A DNA stretch of 64,000 nt from Paenibacillus sp. CF384 (GTDB taxonomy: Bacteria > Bacillota > Bacilli > Paenibacillales > Paenibacillaceae). Location of the stretch: contig NZ_FNNV01000001.1 of assembly GCF_900106745.1 (NCBI RefSeq), forward strand, positions 868,001 to 932,000, written 5' to 3'. Each line of letters opens with the position of its first letter. Positions within the stretch are counted from its first letter, which is position 1. The notes below the pieces were generated by a model, which had not been told where the DNA came from, made no database searches, and was given only the letters and a program-made list of their open reading frames with translations. Of the stretch, positions 46,132 through 54,957 are shown piece by piece. The position numbers and the translations under genes are program-made.

Positions 46132-46830
46132 TTAAGCAGTTGTTACTTCGCCTTGACGCGATTCAACAATTGCATCAGCCATTTTAGCTGTCAGCAATTT
46201 AACTGCACGGATTGCATCATCGTTACCTGGGATCACGTAGTCGATTTCATCCGGATCACAGTTTGTATCAACGATACCTACGATTGGGATACCAAGTTTG
46301 CGTGCTTCAGCAACCGCGATACGCTCTTTGCGTGGGTCGATGATGAACAATGCGCTTGGCAAACCTCTCATGCCTTTGATACCGCCGAGGAATTTTTCAA
46401 GACGATCTTTCTCTTTACGGAGAATGATAACTTCTTTCTTAGGAAGAACTTCGAAAGTGCCGTCCTCTTCCCATTTCTCAAGCGTTTTAAGACGGTCGAT
46501 ACGTTTTTGAATCGTTTGGAAGTTAGTCAGCGTGCCGCCGAGCCAACGTTGATTGATGTAGAAGTTGCCGCAACGTTCTGCTTCTTCTTTCACCGAATCT
46601 TGTGCTTGTTTCTTAGTACCTACGAAGAGAATAGTGCCGCCTTCTTCGCCGATCGAACGTACGAAGTTGTAAGCTTCTTCGACCTTCTTAACTGTTTTCT
46701 GCAAGTCAATGATGTAAATACCGTTACGTTCTGTGAAGATATAACGATCCATCTTAGGGTTCCAACGACGAGTTTGGTGACCGAAGTGTACCCCAGCTTC
46801 TAGAAGCTGTTTCATGGAAATTACCGCCAT
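46132..46830 (-). CDS. rpsB: Ribosomal protein S2
   Basis: Small-subunit protein S2, 232 aa. Typical: [99 protein letters not shown] and [31 protein letters not shown] precedes the ATG. It has a probable sigma-A promoter and a hairpin (46897-46913) in its roughly 120-nt leader, where S2 autoregulation could act. It is followed by a terminator and tsf. Confidence 0.97.
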   Translation of the reverse strand: MAVISMKQLLEAGVHFGHQTRRWNPKMDRYIFTERNGIYIIDLQKTVKKVEEAYNFVRSIGEEGGTILFVGTKKQAQDSVKEEAERCGNFYINQRWLGGTLTNFQTIQKRIDRLKTLEKWEEDGTFEVLPKKEVIILRKEKDRLEKFLGGIKGMRGLPSALFIIDPRKERIAVAEARKLGIPIVGIVDTNCDPDEIDYVIPGNDDAIRAVKLLTAKMADAIVESRQGEVTTA

Positions 46831-46959
46831 CTCTTACACACCTCCTGTTAAATGGTTTTTAGTGGTTACCTCCGCCAATATCATTTTCCGTCATCACTTC
46901 GACCGGGTCGAAGCACCAATAACGGAATTAATCGGCGTGTGTTTTTAACACCGTCAATT

Positions 46960-46989
46960 ACTATAACATATCTGCATACACGCTTGCAA
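46960..46989 (-). promoter_or_regulatory. Sigma-A type promoter for rpsB-tsf
   Basis: Minus strand TTGCAA (46984-46989), 18 bp, TATAGT (46960-46965), about 130 bp upstream of rpsB and 44 bp below the end of the last fla/che-region gene. I saw no terminator hairpin between that gene and this promoter, so readthrough from fla/che may also feed rpsB. Confidence 0.55.
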
Positions 46990-47033
46990 CCACAATTGAC
47001 AGGTTTCCTTATGATATTTCGATAGATACGGAT

Positions 47034-47603
47034 TTATTGGTCGGAAGATGACAGCTCGGATGGAGAAGCATTCGGTGTACTCGTAATAATCGTGCGAATT
47101 TGCGACAAAGACAAGTCACCTTCGAAAGCAAAATAACCTGCACGTATCTTCGTTGTACGCATCAGGCTGATAAAAGATTTTTTATCCGAAATGACGCCAC
47201 TACCATGTAAGATGTCTGCTGTTTCCGTTACACTGGAGTTTGGCGGAATGCGCACCACAACGGATTTAGAGACAGCTGTGTTCTCAGAAGCTGCTGTCTC
47301 CTTCACGTTCTTATCATCCTTAGCTGCATCTTGCTTCGCTTGATCCTGCTTCACTTGATCCAGCAATGCCTGCTTGTCTGCTAGTTTCTTCTTATATTCA
47401 GCCTCTACCCGTTTACGCTCAGCAGCAACAGCTTGATCAAGTTCGGTCTTCGAATACCCGATTAGTTCTGATTCTGTGGTCTCCTGCTGAACCGGCTCAT
47501 CCATTTTGTTCACTTGTTTCTCACCAATAATCATCAGTTGCAGAAGGGCTGCACCAATAATAATACCAACACCTAGACCAAAGAGAAATGTACGTTTATT
47601 CAT
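47034..47603 (-). CDS. Membrane-anchored protein with an MltG-like LysM-type domain only
   Basis: 189 aa with an N-terminal membrane helix (FLFGLGVGIIIGAALLQLMII). A charged coiled-coil-like stretch at about 55-105 (AERKRVEAEYKKKLADKQALLDQ) follows. The C-terminal part at about 113-180 (VVVRIPPNSSVTETADILHGSGVISD, then AGYFAFEGDLSLSQIRTII) resembles the LysM-like module that precedes the catalytic domain of the endolytic transglycosylase MltG/YceG. The catalytic domain itself is absent. It overlaps the upstream gene by 8 bp, so it belongs to the end of the fla/che operon. A wall-related role is inference; no function is known to me. Confidence 0.75.
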   Translation of the reverse strand: MNKRTFLFGLGVGIIIGAALLQLMIIGEKQVNKMDEPVQQETTESELIGYSKTELDQAVAAERKRVEAEYKKKLADKQALLDQVKQDQAKQDAAKDDKNVKETAASENTAVSKSVVVRIPPNSSVTETADILHGSGVISDKKSFISLMRTTKIRAGYFAFEGDLSLSQIRTIITSTPNASPSELSSSDQ

Positions 47604-48204
47604 GACGCGCTGCTTCCTCCTGCTTCGACAGCTGAAGAATAAGCTGAACTTCCCCTTTGTTCTTACCGAGTTTCTTAGCTATTGCATCAATGGATTTACC
47701 ACTTTGATACATATCGAACAAATCGGTATAACGGTCGCGAATCGTCAAAATTGGCTCTTCATCTTCCACCATCTCTTCCGCTTCCACATCACTTGTAACT
47801 GCTGGAATTAGATGCTGGGGTCTTGAATGAGCGGCATGAGTATCCGTAACTGGAATCGTAAAATTTGAAATTTGTGCAGACTGCTGCTCTAATGCAGAAG
47901 CATGCAGCTTGGTTTGTTCAACCAGAAGCAATTCTAACTCGGCACAGCGCTTCTCAAGCAATTCCGTACGCTCATCGCGCTTCTTGGACTGAAGCTGAGT
48001 ATCCTGGGTGGATTTGCTGACAAGCTCAACAAGCTCACGATTGTCCGCTTCCATGTTCTCCATAAACTGCTCTAGTGCCGTCTCCATATTCCGAACGGTT
48101 TGTGTCGATTGCTCCTGCTTGCCACTCGGCATTCTACGCGGTAGTACAGCTGCGCAGACAACAACAATACCGCCGATAAGTATGATCGTTTGCCATGATT
48201 CCAT
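47596..48204 (-). CDS. SwrB-position membrane coiled-coil protein
   Basis: 202 aa. A single N-terminal helix (TIILIGGIVVVCAAVLP) is followed by a coiled coil at about 35-110 (ETALEQFMENMEADNRELVELV; LLEKRCAELELLLVEQTKL). The C-terminal segment RDRYTDLFDMYQSGKSIDAIAKKLGKNKGEVQLILQL looks like a helix-turn-helix. The same plan (TM, coiled coil, small C-terminal HTH-like end) and position, after sigD and before rpsB, are those of B. subtilis SwrB, which promotes flagellar export gate assembly. Sequence similarity cannot be judged by eye, so no symbol is given. ATG at 48204 chosen over 48210 by spacing from AGGTGA. Confidence 0.75.
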   Translation of the reverse strand: MESWQTIILIGGIVVVCAAVLPRRMPSGKQEQSTQTVRNMETALEQFMENMEADNRELVELVSKSTQDTQLQSKKRDERTELLEKRCAELELLLVEQTKLHASALEQQSAQISNFTIPVTDTHAAHSRPQHLIPAVTSDVEAEEMVEDEEPILTIRDRYTDLFDMYQSGKSIDAIAKKLGKNKGEVQLILQLSKQEEAARHE

Positions 48205-48237
48205 CTTCATTCACCTGCATTTCGATTTAACAATCCG

Positions 48238-48561
48238 TTACATCGAGATATCAATATGGTTGCCTTTGTAAGGATGCTTCTGTCCGTGATCGGTTTCCGC
48301 AGCAACTCCAGCTCCACCATCTTGCTTCTTCTTCCGATTCTGCTTGCTCTGAGACTCACGCTGCCGATTGTCTTTGATCTTGGTGTCAATGTTCTGTTCA
48401 ACGGCAGTATTGCGATTACGCAGCAGCTCCGTTTGTTTAGCAGTATCATTCTCCAATCGCATTTGTTCTGCGACCGGCCGCTGATTCAATTGCTGCTGAT
48501 GCAAGCTGTTTTCCGGAGTCCGTGGAATAGAGATCTGAAAATCTATAGGTTTAAAAGGCAT
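48238..48561 (-). CDS. Small basic Gln/Asn/Lys-rich hypothetical protein
   Basis: 107 aa, not recognised. It begins MPFKPIDFQISIPRTPENS and continues with a long polar, strongly hydrophilic stretch rich in Gln, Asn, Arg and Lys (QQQLNQRPVAEQMRLENDTAKQ; KIKDNRQRESQSKQNRKKKQ), likely helical or disordered, ending PYKGNHIDISM. No signal peptide, membrane helix or Cys. AGGAGG lies 6-7 nt before the ATG. It lies between the fapA-like gene and the SwrB-position gene with gaps of 33-44 bp, which supports a real gene; overlapping frames on both strands are shadows. Confidence 0.7.
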   Translation of the reverse strand: MPFKPIDFQISIPRTPENSLHQQQLNQRPVAEQMRLENDTAKQTELLRNRNTAVEQNIDTKIKDNRQRESQSKQNRKKKQDGGAGVAAETDHGQKHPYKGNHIDISM

Positions 48562-48605
48562 GCTGTTTCCTCCTAAACTTCAACCCTATCACTTGCTAAG
48601 CCATG

Positions 48606-50012
48606 CTAGACATAAGGTGCCATAACGATGTCACCTTCAAAGTAGCGGAACGAAACACGCTGAGTAGCGTCTTTAACAAATCGTGTGTAACGGCCGATTA
48701 CGATCTTAGTTCCCCCATAAACGACGTTTACGACATCTATTTTGGCGCGATCGGTATCCTCAAGCGACTTCTCAATTTCAAGTACACGATCCTTTGCTGC
48801 CGCAATTTCTTCAACCGCGGCACGTTTGGTTGAGGTCAGCTTGATGCGCATGGCCATTTTGTCAGGAGTCAGTTGCCCAACAGCAGCAAGCTGATCTAGC
48901 AATTTGAGTGCTTTCTCCGTTTTGTCAAGATTATCCACGGTGTTTTTGATTTGTAAGCGAAGCTCACTTAGTTCCGCTCTCAGCTCCGGCCGTACGCCGA
49001 CCTCGAGCGTCGTTGCCGTTGACATGGTATTCCCAATCGTTCTCGCAACAACGCGATCACCGGCTTGGATGTTCCCTCCGACAAGCAACCCTTTGGGGCC
49101 GCTGCAAACGACATTTCTCCCAGCGCGAACATGAGAATGCATGATGCTTTGAGAAACCAATACATCTTCTCCTGCAGAAACGTTGCTGTCTTGAATAAAC
49201 GAGCACTTCACATTACGACTTGCTTTCACATAGCCTTTGTTGCTTGCGAGTATTCCACCGGTAATTTCAATAGAGCCGTCGGATTCCAATATGGCCCCTT
49301 CAACTCCGCCGATGACTCGAATATCGCCGGAAGCCTTAATTCTGAATCCGGTCAAGACGTTTCCGCGTACGACGACTGTACCTACGAAATCAATGTTGCC
49401 GATTTTGTAATCGACATCTCCATTTACTTCAAAGATAGGGAACACATTTATTTTACTTTTATCTGTAAGCGAGATGAGTCCATCGATCGTAGCGTACATA
49501 GCTGATTGTTCAGGATTCAACACGACATTTTTACCGATCTTAAAATAAGCTTCTTTTCCGTTTCTGCAAGTGATCACATCACCGGTTACTGATTTGCCTG
49601 CCACCCCAGCCCGAGCCGGGACCTTCTCGGCGATCAATTGGCCACGCTTCACATTCTTCAGTTGCGTGACTTCTTTAAAATCGATTTTACCGCCTTCGAG
49701 TTCTACCGGACGATATTCGCCTTCATTCATATCGTAAGAGAATCGGATGTGACCATCCTCACCATGAACCGGCAGCTCTCCCTGCGCAATCACATTTTGA
49801 CTGTAGAAATAGGCACTTGGCCGCTGCGCGATATTACGAAGCATGTCGCGACTGATTCCGTAACATATTCCATGGCTCTTTAGAAACTCTTCAAGCTGTC
49901 CTTCCGTGCATGAGAACTGTTCATCCGCAACATTAAATTGGATCGTAGCGGTCAGTTTATCAGGTGCAAGCTGAACAACGAGATGTGATTGTAGTGTTTC
50001 AGATGTAGACAA
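48606..50012 (-). CDS. FapA family protein (DUF342)
   Basis: 468-aa member of the DUF342/FapA family. FapA in Vibrio affects flagellar polar assembly; Firmicute members lie next to sigD, but their role is not settled. Visible: an N-terminal domain (EGQLEEFLKSHGICYGI), a polymer-like beta-helix in the middle with regular valine-glycine turns (GNIDFVGTVVVRGNVLTGFRIKASGDIRVIGGVEGA; VSAGEDVLVSQSIMHSHVRAGRNVVCSG), and a coiled coil near 345-425 (LRLQIKNTVDNLDKTEKALKLLDQ). TTG start at 50012 with GGGGGG 6 nt away. It directly follows sigD. Confidence 0.85.
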   Translation of the reverse strand: MSTSETLQSHLVVQLAPDKLTATIQFNVADEQFSCTEGQLEEFLKSHGICYGISRDMLRNIAQRPSAYFYSQNVIAQGELPVHGEDGHIRFSYDMNEGEYRPVELEGGKIDFKEVTQLKNVKRGQLIAEKVPARAGVAGKSVTGDVITCRNGKEAYFKIGKNVVLNPEQSAMYATIDGLISLTDKSKINVFPIFEVNGDVDYKIGNIDFVGTVVVRGNVLTGFRIKASGDIRVIGGVEGAILESDGSIEITGGILASNKGYVKASRNVKCSFIQDSNVSAGEDVLVSQSIMHSHVRAGRNVVCSGPKGLLVGGNIQAGDRVVARTIGNTMSTATTLEVGVRPELRAELSELRLQIKNTVDNLDKTEKALKLLDQLAAVGQLTPDKMAMRIKLTSTKRAAVEEIAAAKDRVLEIEKSLEDTDRAKIDVVNVVYGGTKIVIGRYTRFVKDATQRVSFRYFEGDIVMAPYV

Positions 50013-50033
50013 GACTGGCCCCCCTTTATTGCA

Positions 50034-50819
50034 TTAATGCTGCATTAACTGATCCTTTTGTTTTTCTAAAGCACCTCGTAATCTCAAAATTGCTTTGGAA
50101 TGAAGCTGAGAAATCCGCGAAGGTGATAAAGACATCACTTCTGCGATTTCACTTAGCGATAATTCCTCATAATAGAAGAGCGAAATTACCGTTCTCTCTT
50201 TCTCTGTCAGACGATCAATGCCGCGAATGAGTGACTCTTTAAGGAAGAACTCATGTACCTTGTAATCCGGGTTCTTCGCTTTCTCATCGATTAGCAGCGA
50301 CAATCGGGTCTCGGACTCTTCTTCTCGGATCGGATCCTCAAGTGAGCATACCGTCGTTACTGCAATCTCTTGCAGCATAACGTCAAACTCTTTCTCCGTA
50401 ACATCCAAATATCCGCTGATTTCCGCATCCGTCACCGAACGCATATATTGCTGTTCAAGCAGCTGGTACGCCTCTTCGATCCGCTTGGCTTTCTCACGAA
50501 CCGAACGCGGAACCCAGTCGCCTTGACGCAAACCATCAATAATGGCGCCTCTAATTCTCCAAGAAGCATACGTTTCAAATTGTAGACCACGGCGGTAATC
50601 GAATTTCTCGATCGCATCAATTAACCCCATTGCCCCATTACTTGCCAAGTCATCCTTGGACACATTCTTAGGCAAACCGATAGCCATACGATTGCTTACG
50701 AAATCAACCAAAGTCAAGTATTGTTCAATCAGCAGTTTCTTCGCTTCAATGTCCCCGTCTTCTTTCCACTTCTGCCAAATCTCGATGTTAGACAAATGAG
50801 GCGCTTTCGGCTCAATCAT
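50034..50819 (-). CDS. sigD: Flagellar sigma factor SigD (FliA family)
   Basis: Sigma-28 type factor for late flagellar, chemotaxis and autolysin genes, 261 aa. Region 2: ASNGAMGLIDAIEKFDYRRGLQFETYASWRIRGAIIDGLR, then DWVPRSVREKAKRIEEAY (region 3 start). Region 4: LTEKERTVISLFYYEELSLSEIAEVMSLSPSRISQLHSKAI, with the helix-turn-helix that reads the -35. The ATG follows GGAGGG by 7 nt, 4 bp after the upstream gene. No FlgM gene is present in this window. Confidence 0.95.
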   Translation of the reverse strand: MIEPKAPHLSNIEIWQKWKEDGDIEAKKLLIEQYLTLVDFVSNRMAIGLPKNVSKDDLASNGAMGLIDAIEKFDYRRGLQFETYASWRIRGAIIDGLRQGDWVPRSVREKAKRIEEAYQLLEQQYMRSVTDAEISGYLDVTEKEFDVMLQEIAVTTVCSLEDPIREEESETRLSLLIDEKAKNPDYKVHEFFLKESLIRGIDRLTEKERTVISLFYYEELSLSEIAEVMSLSPSRISQLHSKAILRLRGALEKQKDQLMQH

Positions 50820-50823
50820 CTTC

Positions 50824-51246
50824 TCACCCTCCTGTTAGGTGACGTATTGCTTTAGCCAATTCTTCAGGCTCTCTATTCTGAGTTGATATTAATTTGGGTG
50901 GTGTCAGCGGTTGGAACCCGGCTCCTTCACTTGCTTCGAGCGGTAGATTTCCGTTCAGCTGGTTTTTCAACAAATTATTCAACTCATCACTTTGATCCGG
51001 CGTTGCGTAATCAACCGAACTCCCTTTCGATTCATCACTGTCTAACTGTGATAAAGCCTGCGCCTTTGGATTCATAATAAGTGCCACTAACGCGCGGAAA
51101 ACGAAGCCCAGTACAAAAAAAGTGAGAGATGCGTACAAGCAACGGAGGCTGGTAACCGCCATCCCATTACTGTCCAGCGAGAATAATAATGTAAGTACAC
51201 TGCCGCCTACTCCAAGGAAGACATTCCAGCGCCAAGACCCTACCAT
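50824..51246 (-). CDS. Small two-helix membrane protein between cheD and sigD
   Basis: 140 aa, not recognised. Two hydrophobic helices lie at about 8-25 (VFLGVGGSVLTLLFSL) and 34-57 (LRCLYASLTFFVLGFVFRALVALI). A polar cytoplasmic or extracytoplasmic tail follows, with acidic and Asn-rich segments (QLDSDESKGSSVDYATPDQ; NNLLKNQLNG). It starts 1 bp after the cheD stop and ends 4 bp before sigD, with AAGGAG as ribosome binding site, so it is a genuine operon gene. A role in motility is suggested only by position. Confidence 0.75.
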   Translation of the reverse strand: MVGSWRWNVFLGVGGSVLTLLFSLDSNGMAVTSLRCLYASLTFFVLGFVFRALVALIMNPKAQALSQLDSDESKGSSVDYATPDQSDELNNLLKNQLNGNLPLEASEGAGFQPLTPPKLISTQNREPEELAKAIRHLTGG

Positions 51247-51247
51247 G

Positions 51248-51742
51248 CTAAATCTCCTTTACTCCTTGCTGCACACTGCGTATCACTAGTACACCGCTTA
51301 GACTGTTAAATTCTATGGTCCGACCATAATTAGCACCGGTATCCTCCGCGAGCAGCGGGATCGAGAATTGACGCAGCATCTCTTTACAGGACTCAACATT
51401 CCGCGGACCAATCCGCATCGAATCACTGTTTGTTGTGAAAGCGAACATTTGCGCGCCGCCTGCCATCTTAGCAACGAGTCTTCTCGGTTCTGCGCCTGCT
51501 TGCTTCATGAGTCCAATCAAATGAGGAACCGAAGTATCGGCATATTTTGCGATATTAATCGGAGCCTCTCTTGCAATCTCGGAGGAGGGCAGCATGACAT
51601 GCACCATGCCTGCCACCTTCGAGCGTTCGTCAAACAAAGTCAAGCCTACACATGACCCAAGACCCGTTGTCTTCAAGATTGCACCATTCTGTGCAATCTG
51701 AAGGTCAGCCATGCCCACTTTCACGAGATTTTCCTGCATCAT
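51248..51742 (-). CDS. cheD: Chemoreceptor glutamine deamidase CheD
   Basis: Deamidates receptor glutamines and binds CheC, 164 aa. The catalytic Cys is in GLGSCVGLTLFDERSKVAGMVHVMLPSS (C30 region, followed by the conserved His of HVMLP). MAGGAQMFAF and DTGANYGRTIEFN complete the family pattern. The start overlaps the cheC stop (ATGA), in keeping with the CheC-CheD partnership. Confidence 0.94.
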   Translation of the reverse strand: MMQENLVKVGMADLQIAQNGAILKTTGLGSCVGLTLFDERSKVAGMVHVMLPSSEIAREAPINIAKYADTSVPHLIGLMKQAGAEPRRLVAKMAGGAQMFAFTTNSDSMRIGPRNVESCKEMLRQFSIPLLAEDTGANYGRTIEFNSLSGVLVIRSVQQGVKEI

Positions 51743-52356
51743 TCGTTAGGCACTCCTAAAGCGCTGAATATTTTACCAAACGACTCCGGGTCCGGAATAA
51801 GGAAGAAATGTCCTGCAAGATCCTCCCGACCTTCAAGAAACGTGGTATCAATTAATAGCGCGGAATCGCCCATTTCACCATATTGAACAAGTCCGTAACT
51901 CAAGATAGCTCCAGCCATATCGATTGCGATGGCGGGGACGGTCGGCGACATGTACAACTGCGTGAAATCGGCCAAAGATGATAAATAAGAACCTGCGAGT
52001 ATGTTACCGATCTCAGCTAGTGCGGAATATTCCATTTCGGAATATCCCTCTTCTGAAACTGGAATGGAAAGTAAATTGCGCAACAGCTTCTTCGCTGAGT
52101 GCTCCTCTATCAGGAAAAACATATTACCCGGTGCATCCCCTTCAACGCGAAGGAACACGGCAATGACAACTTGTTCGAATCCGCCCACTCGATCAGCAAC
52201 CTTCTCGAAGGGGATTAAACTGACAGTGGGAACATTCATATCGACAGGCTTGTCCAGAAGTCTGGAGAGCGCCGTTGCAGCATTGCCCGCACCGATGTTC
52301 CCCACTTCCTTCAATACATCAAGCTTGAATGCTTCTAGCTTATCTAATGGATTCAC
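51739..52356 (-). CDS. cheC: CheY-P phosphatase CheC
   Basis: Adaptation protein of the CheC/CheX/FliY family, 205 aa. Two phosphatase motifs: LKEVGNIGAGNAATALSRLL at the N terminus (E-x2-N) and YSALAEIGNILAGSYLSSLADF near 110 (E-x2-N). GTG start just after the cheW stop. It acts with CheD to couple CheY phosphorylation to receptor modification. Confidence 0.95.
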   Translation of the reverse strand: MNPLDKLEAFKLDVLKEVGNIGAGNAATALSRLLDKPVDMNVPTVSLIPFEKVADRVGGFEQVVIAVFLRVEGDAPGNMFFLIEEHSAKKLLRNLLSIPVSEEGYSEMEYSALAEIGNILAGSYLSSLADFTQLYMSPTVPAIAIDMAGAILSYGLVQYGEMGDSALLIDTTFLEGREDLAGHFFLIPDPESFGKIFSALGVPNE

Positions 52357-52361
52357 TCGGC

Positions 52362-52823
52362 TTAAACCTCTTGCTGTTCCAGTTGAATAATTTCGCTCTT
52401 ATTGAGAACTTCGGAAAGATTTAGCATGATTAGCAATCGGCTGTCTCCGATCTTCGCTACGCCACGCAGGTACTTCGCCTTAATGCCGCCTACAACTTCC
52501 GGAGGCGAATCAATGGAATCTGGATCGATATCGATGACATCATTTGCTGAATCGACGATGAAGCCGACTTCCAAATCATTAACGGCTACGATAATGATTC
52601 TGGAGCTTTCCGTTTCTTCGGATTCCGCTAAGCTAAAACGTCCGCGAAGATCGATGACCGGAAGCACAACACCTCTTAAATTAATTACACCTTTAATGAA
52701 AGGCGGTGTTTTGGGAACGCGCGTAATCGGCATCATACGCTCAATCGTGCGCACTTTTTCTACTTCAATTCCATACTCCTCATGTGCCAGACCAAATACG
52801 ATAACTTTGATTTCCTCAGCCAT
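52362..52823 (-). CDS. cheW: Chemotaxis adaptor CheW
   Basis: Links CheA to chemoreceptors; 153 aa, a single SH3-like double-barrel domain. Family features: VIVFGLAHEEYGIEVEKVRTIERM, RVPKTPPFIKGVINLRGVVLPVIDLRGRF, VNDLEVGFIVDSANDVIDI and KIGDSRLLIMLNLSEVL. It lies between cheA and cheC. Confidence 0.96.
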   Translation of the reverse strand: MAEEIKVIVFGLAHEEYGIEVEKVRTIERMMPITRVPKTPPFIKGVINLRGVVLPVIDLRGRFSLAESEETESSRIIIVAVNDLEVGFIVDSANDVIDIDPDSIDSPPEVVGGIKAKYLRGVAKIGDSRLLIMLNLSEVLNKSEIIQLEQQEV

Positions 52824-52837
52824 TCGTAACCCCTCCT

Positions 52838-54910
52838 CTATTTAATGAGCGCGTTTGGATCGACGATCAAGGCAACTTGTCCATCACCAAGAATGGTTGC
52901 ACCAGAGATTCCTTCAATGTTTGTTAAGTATTTTCCAAGTGTTTTCAACACGATCTCACTTTGACCAATAAATTCGTCTACCGTAATTGCACATGTTTTA
53001 TCGCCTTTGCGAATAACGACGATCTCCGTCTCATGCTCTTCTTCCTCTAGGAACGACTTTGCATCCAGCACTTGGCTGAGGGAGACGAGCGGTATAAGAG
53101 AACCGCGATAATCGATCATCCGATTACCGTGAATTTTACGAATTTGCTCACGTGGAACGATTCCCGTTTCCACAATGGATGAAAGCGGAATGGCGTATTT
53201 CTCCGTTCCAAGCTTCACAAGCATGGCTGATATGATAGAAAGAGTAAGCGGCAGCTGAATCGAGAATTTCGTACCTTTTCCGGGTTCGGATTCTACGCTG
53301 ACATGTCCACCTAGTGAAGTGATTTTGGATTTGACGACATCAAGTCCGACACCACGACCGGAAATATCAGAAATTTTATCTGCCGTACTGAAGCCTGCCG
53401 CGAAGATAAGCATGTTAATTTCGCTATCTGTTAGCCGCTTGGCTTCTTCAGCAGTAACAACTCCGTTCTTGATGGCAATTTGTTTCACTTTCTCTCGGTT
53501 AATGCCACGGCCATCCTCTTCTACTTCAATAAAGACATGGTTGCCGCTATGGAAAGCACGGAGATGAACCATGCCCGTTTCCGACTTCCCTGCTGCAATT
53601 CGATCTGCAATCGGTTCAATGCCATGATCCAGCGAGTTACGAAGCAAATGAACGAGTGGATCACCGATTTCGTCGATAACAGTACGATCAAGTTCTGTAT
53701 CAGCACCTGATATGATGAGATCTACTTTCTTATCAAGCGTCTTCGCTAAATCGCGAATCATGCGAGGGAAGCGATTGAATACCGATTCTACTGGCACCAT
53801 TCTCAGCTTCAACACGATGTTCTGTAAATCACTACTAACGCGAGTCATGTGCTCTACTGTCTCGGTCAGTTCATTTCTGCGTATCTCACTGGCAAGCTGT
53901 TCAAGTCTTACTCTGTCAATCAGAAGTTCGCTAAATAGATTCATTAATGCATCCAACCGCTCGATATCTACACGAATCGTTCGCGAAACATTGTTGGCAG
54001 CCGTTGAAGCCTGAGCTACTGCCGGAGCAGCTGCCATTGTCGTTGCTGCTGTTTGCGATCTAGCAGCGTTCACTTCAACTTGCGCTGCATACATGGGACT
54101 CGCTGCCGCCACAGGAGCGGATTGCGATGCTGCACCGCAAAGCTGCTGTAATGATTCACGATCCAATTGTGTAATCGCTGCACCTTCAACTTCAGAAACG
54201 GATTCAATCCCTTTTCTCAGTTCCTCTTCTGAAATGCTGGCGATTGTAAATACAGTGAAAGAACGGTCGAATTTCTCTTGCTCGATTTCTTGAACGCTTG
54301 GTGTAGATTTGACAATCTCACCGCTGCGTTCAAGGAAATCAAATACCATATAGGCACGTGCTGCCTTGAGTACACAATCCTCACGGACAGTGACTACTAC
54401 GTGGTACACGGAGTGTCCGGCATCGATAGATTGCAGAAGAATCGAGCTTTGGAACTCGTCCAGTATCGCTCCGTCCCCACTGCTGCCACCTGCTGCCGCT
54501 GAAGCGGATGTGCTTTGCTCACTTTTGTAGTCAGCTTTCACGATCGTTTGCAACGAAGCAACGATAGACGAAACATCCGCTTTTCCCGTGCCGCCGCCGA
54601 TAATGTCTTGGACCATAGATTCTAGCGCGTCAAGGCTTTTAAACAACGTATCGAAAATGAAGGTGTCCATTTTGAGTTTGTTGTTACGGACAAGATCAAG
54701 TACATTCTCCATCTCATGTGTAAGCGACGCGAGATCTTCAAAGCCCATGGTCGCTGACATCCCTTTTAATGTATGAGCAGAGCGGAAAATGATTTGAACG
54801 ATGCTAATGTCTTCCGGAGCGCTTTCAAGTTTCAACAGATTCTCGTTTAATGACTGCAAATGATCATTTGACTCGTCAATAAACATTGATAGATAGGCGT
54901 TCATATCCAT
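52838..54910 (-). CDS. cheA: Chemotaxis histidine kinase CheA
   Basis: Receptor-coupled kinase that phosphorylates CheY and CheB, 690 aa. HPt domain with the phospho-accepting H46 in IIFRSAHTLKGMSATMGF. CheY-binding P2-like region at about 190-280, Ala-rich linker near 300-330, dimerisation domain (VDIERLDALMNLFSELLIDRVRLEQL), ATPase with N box HLLRNSLDHGIEP and G box ISGRGVGLDVVKS, and C-terminal CheW-like domain (IIDYRGSLIPLVSLSQVLD type). I start at ATG 54910 (MDMNAYL), 9 nt after AGGAGG; ATG 54916 is too close to it, and the longer frame is unsupported. Confidence 0.95.
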   Translation of the reverse strand: MDMNAYLSMFIDESNDHLQSLNENLLKLESAPEDISIVQIIFRSAHTLKGMSATMGFEDLASLTHEMENVLDLVRNNKLKMDTFIFDTLFKSLDALESMVQDIIGGGTGKADVSSIVASLQTIVKADYKSEQSTSASAAAGGSSGDGAILDEFQSSILLQSIDAGHSVYHVVVTVREDCVLKAARAYMVFDFLERSGEIVKSTPSVQEIEQEKFDRSFTVFTIASISEEELRKGIESVSEVEGAAITQLDRESLQQLCGAASQSAPVAAASPMYAAQVEVNAARSQTAATTMAAAPAVAQASTAANNVSRTIRVDIERLDALMNLFSELLIDRVRLEQLASEIRRNELTETVEHMTRVSSDLQNIVLKLRMVPVESVFNRFPRMIRDLAKTLDKKVDLIISGADTELDRTVIDEIGDPLVHLLRNSLDHGIEPIADRIAAGKSETGMVHLRAFHSGNHVFIEVEEDGRGINREKVKQIAIKNGVVTAEEAKRLTDSEINMLIFAAGFSTADKISDISGRGVGLDVVKSKITSLGGHVSVESEPGKGTKFSIQLPLTLSIISAMLVKLGTEKYAIPLSSIVETGIVPREQIRKIHGNRMIDYRGSLIPLVSLSQVLDAKSFLEEEEHETEIVVIRKGDKTCAITVDEFIGQSEIVLKTLGKYLTNIEGISGATILGDGQVALIVDPNALIK

Positions 54911-54957
54911 TTCCATGCACCTCCTATATAAATGGTTGCCATGCGAAAATGTGAGCC

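Noticed and set aside
48207-48449. 80-codon minus-strand frame overlapping the 107-aa gene
   Set aside because: Different frame of the same strand, no ribosome binding site, and it overlaps two better-supported genes.
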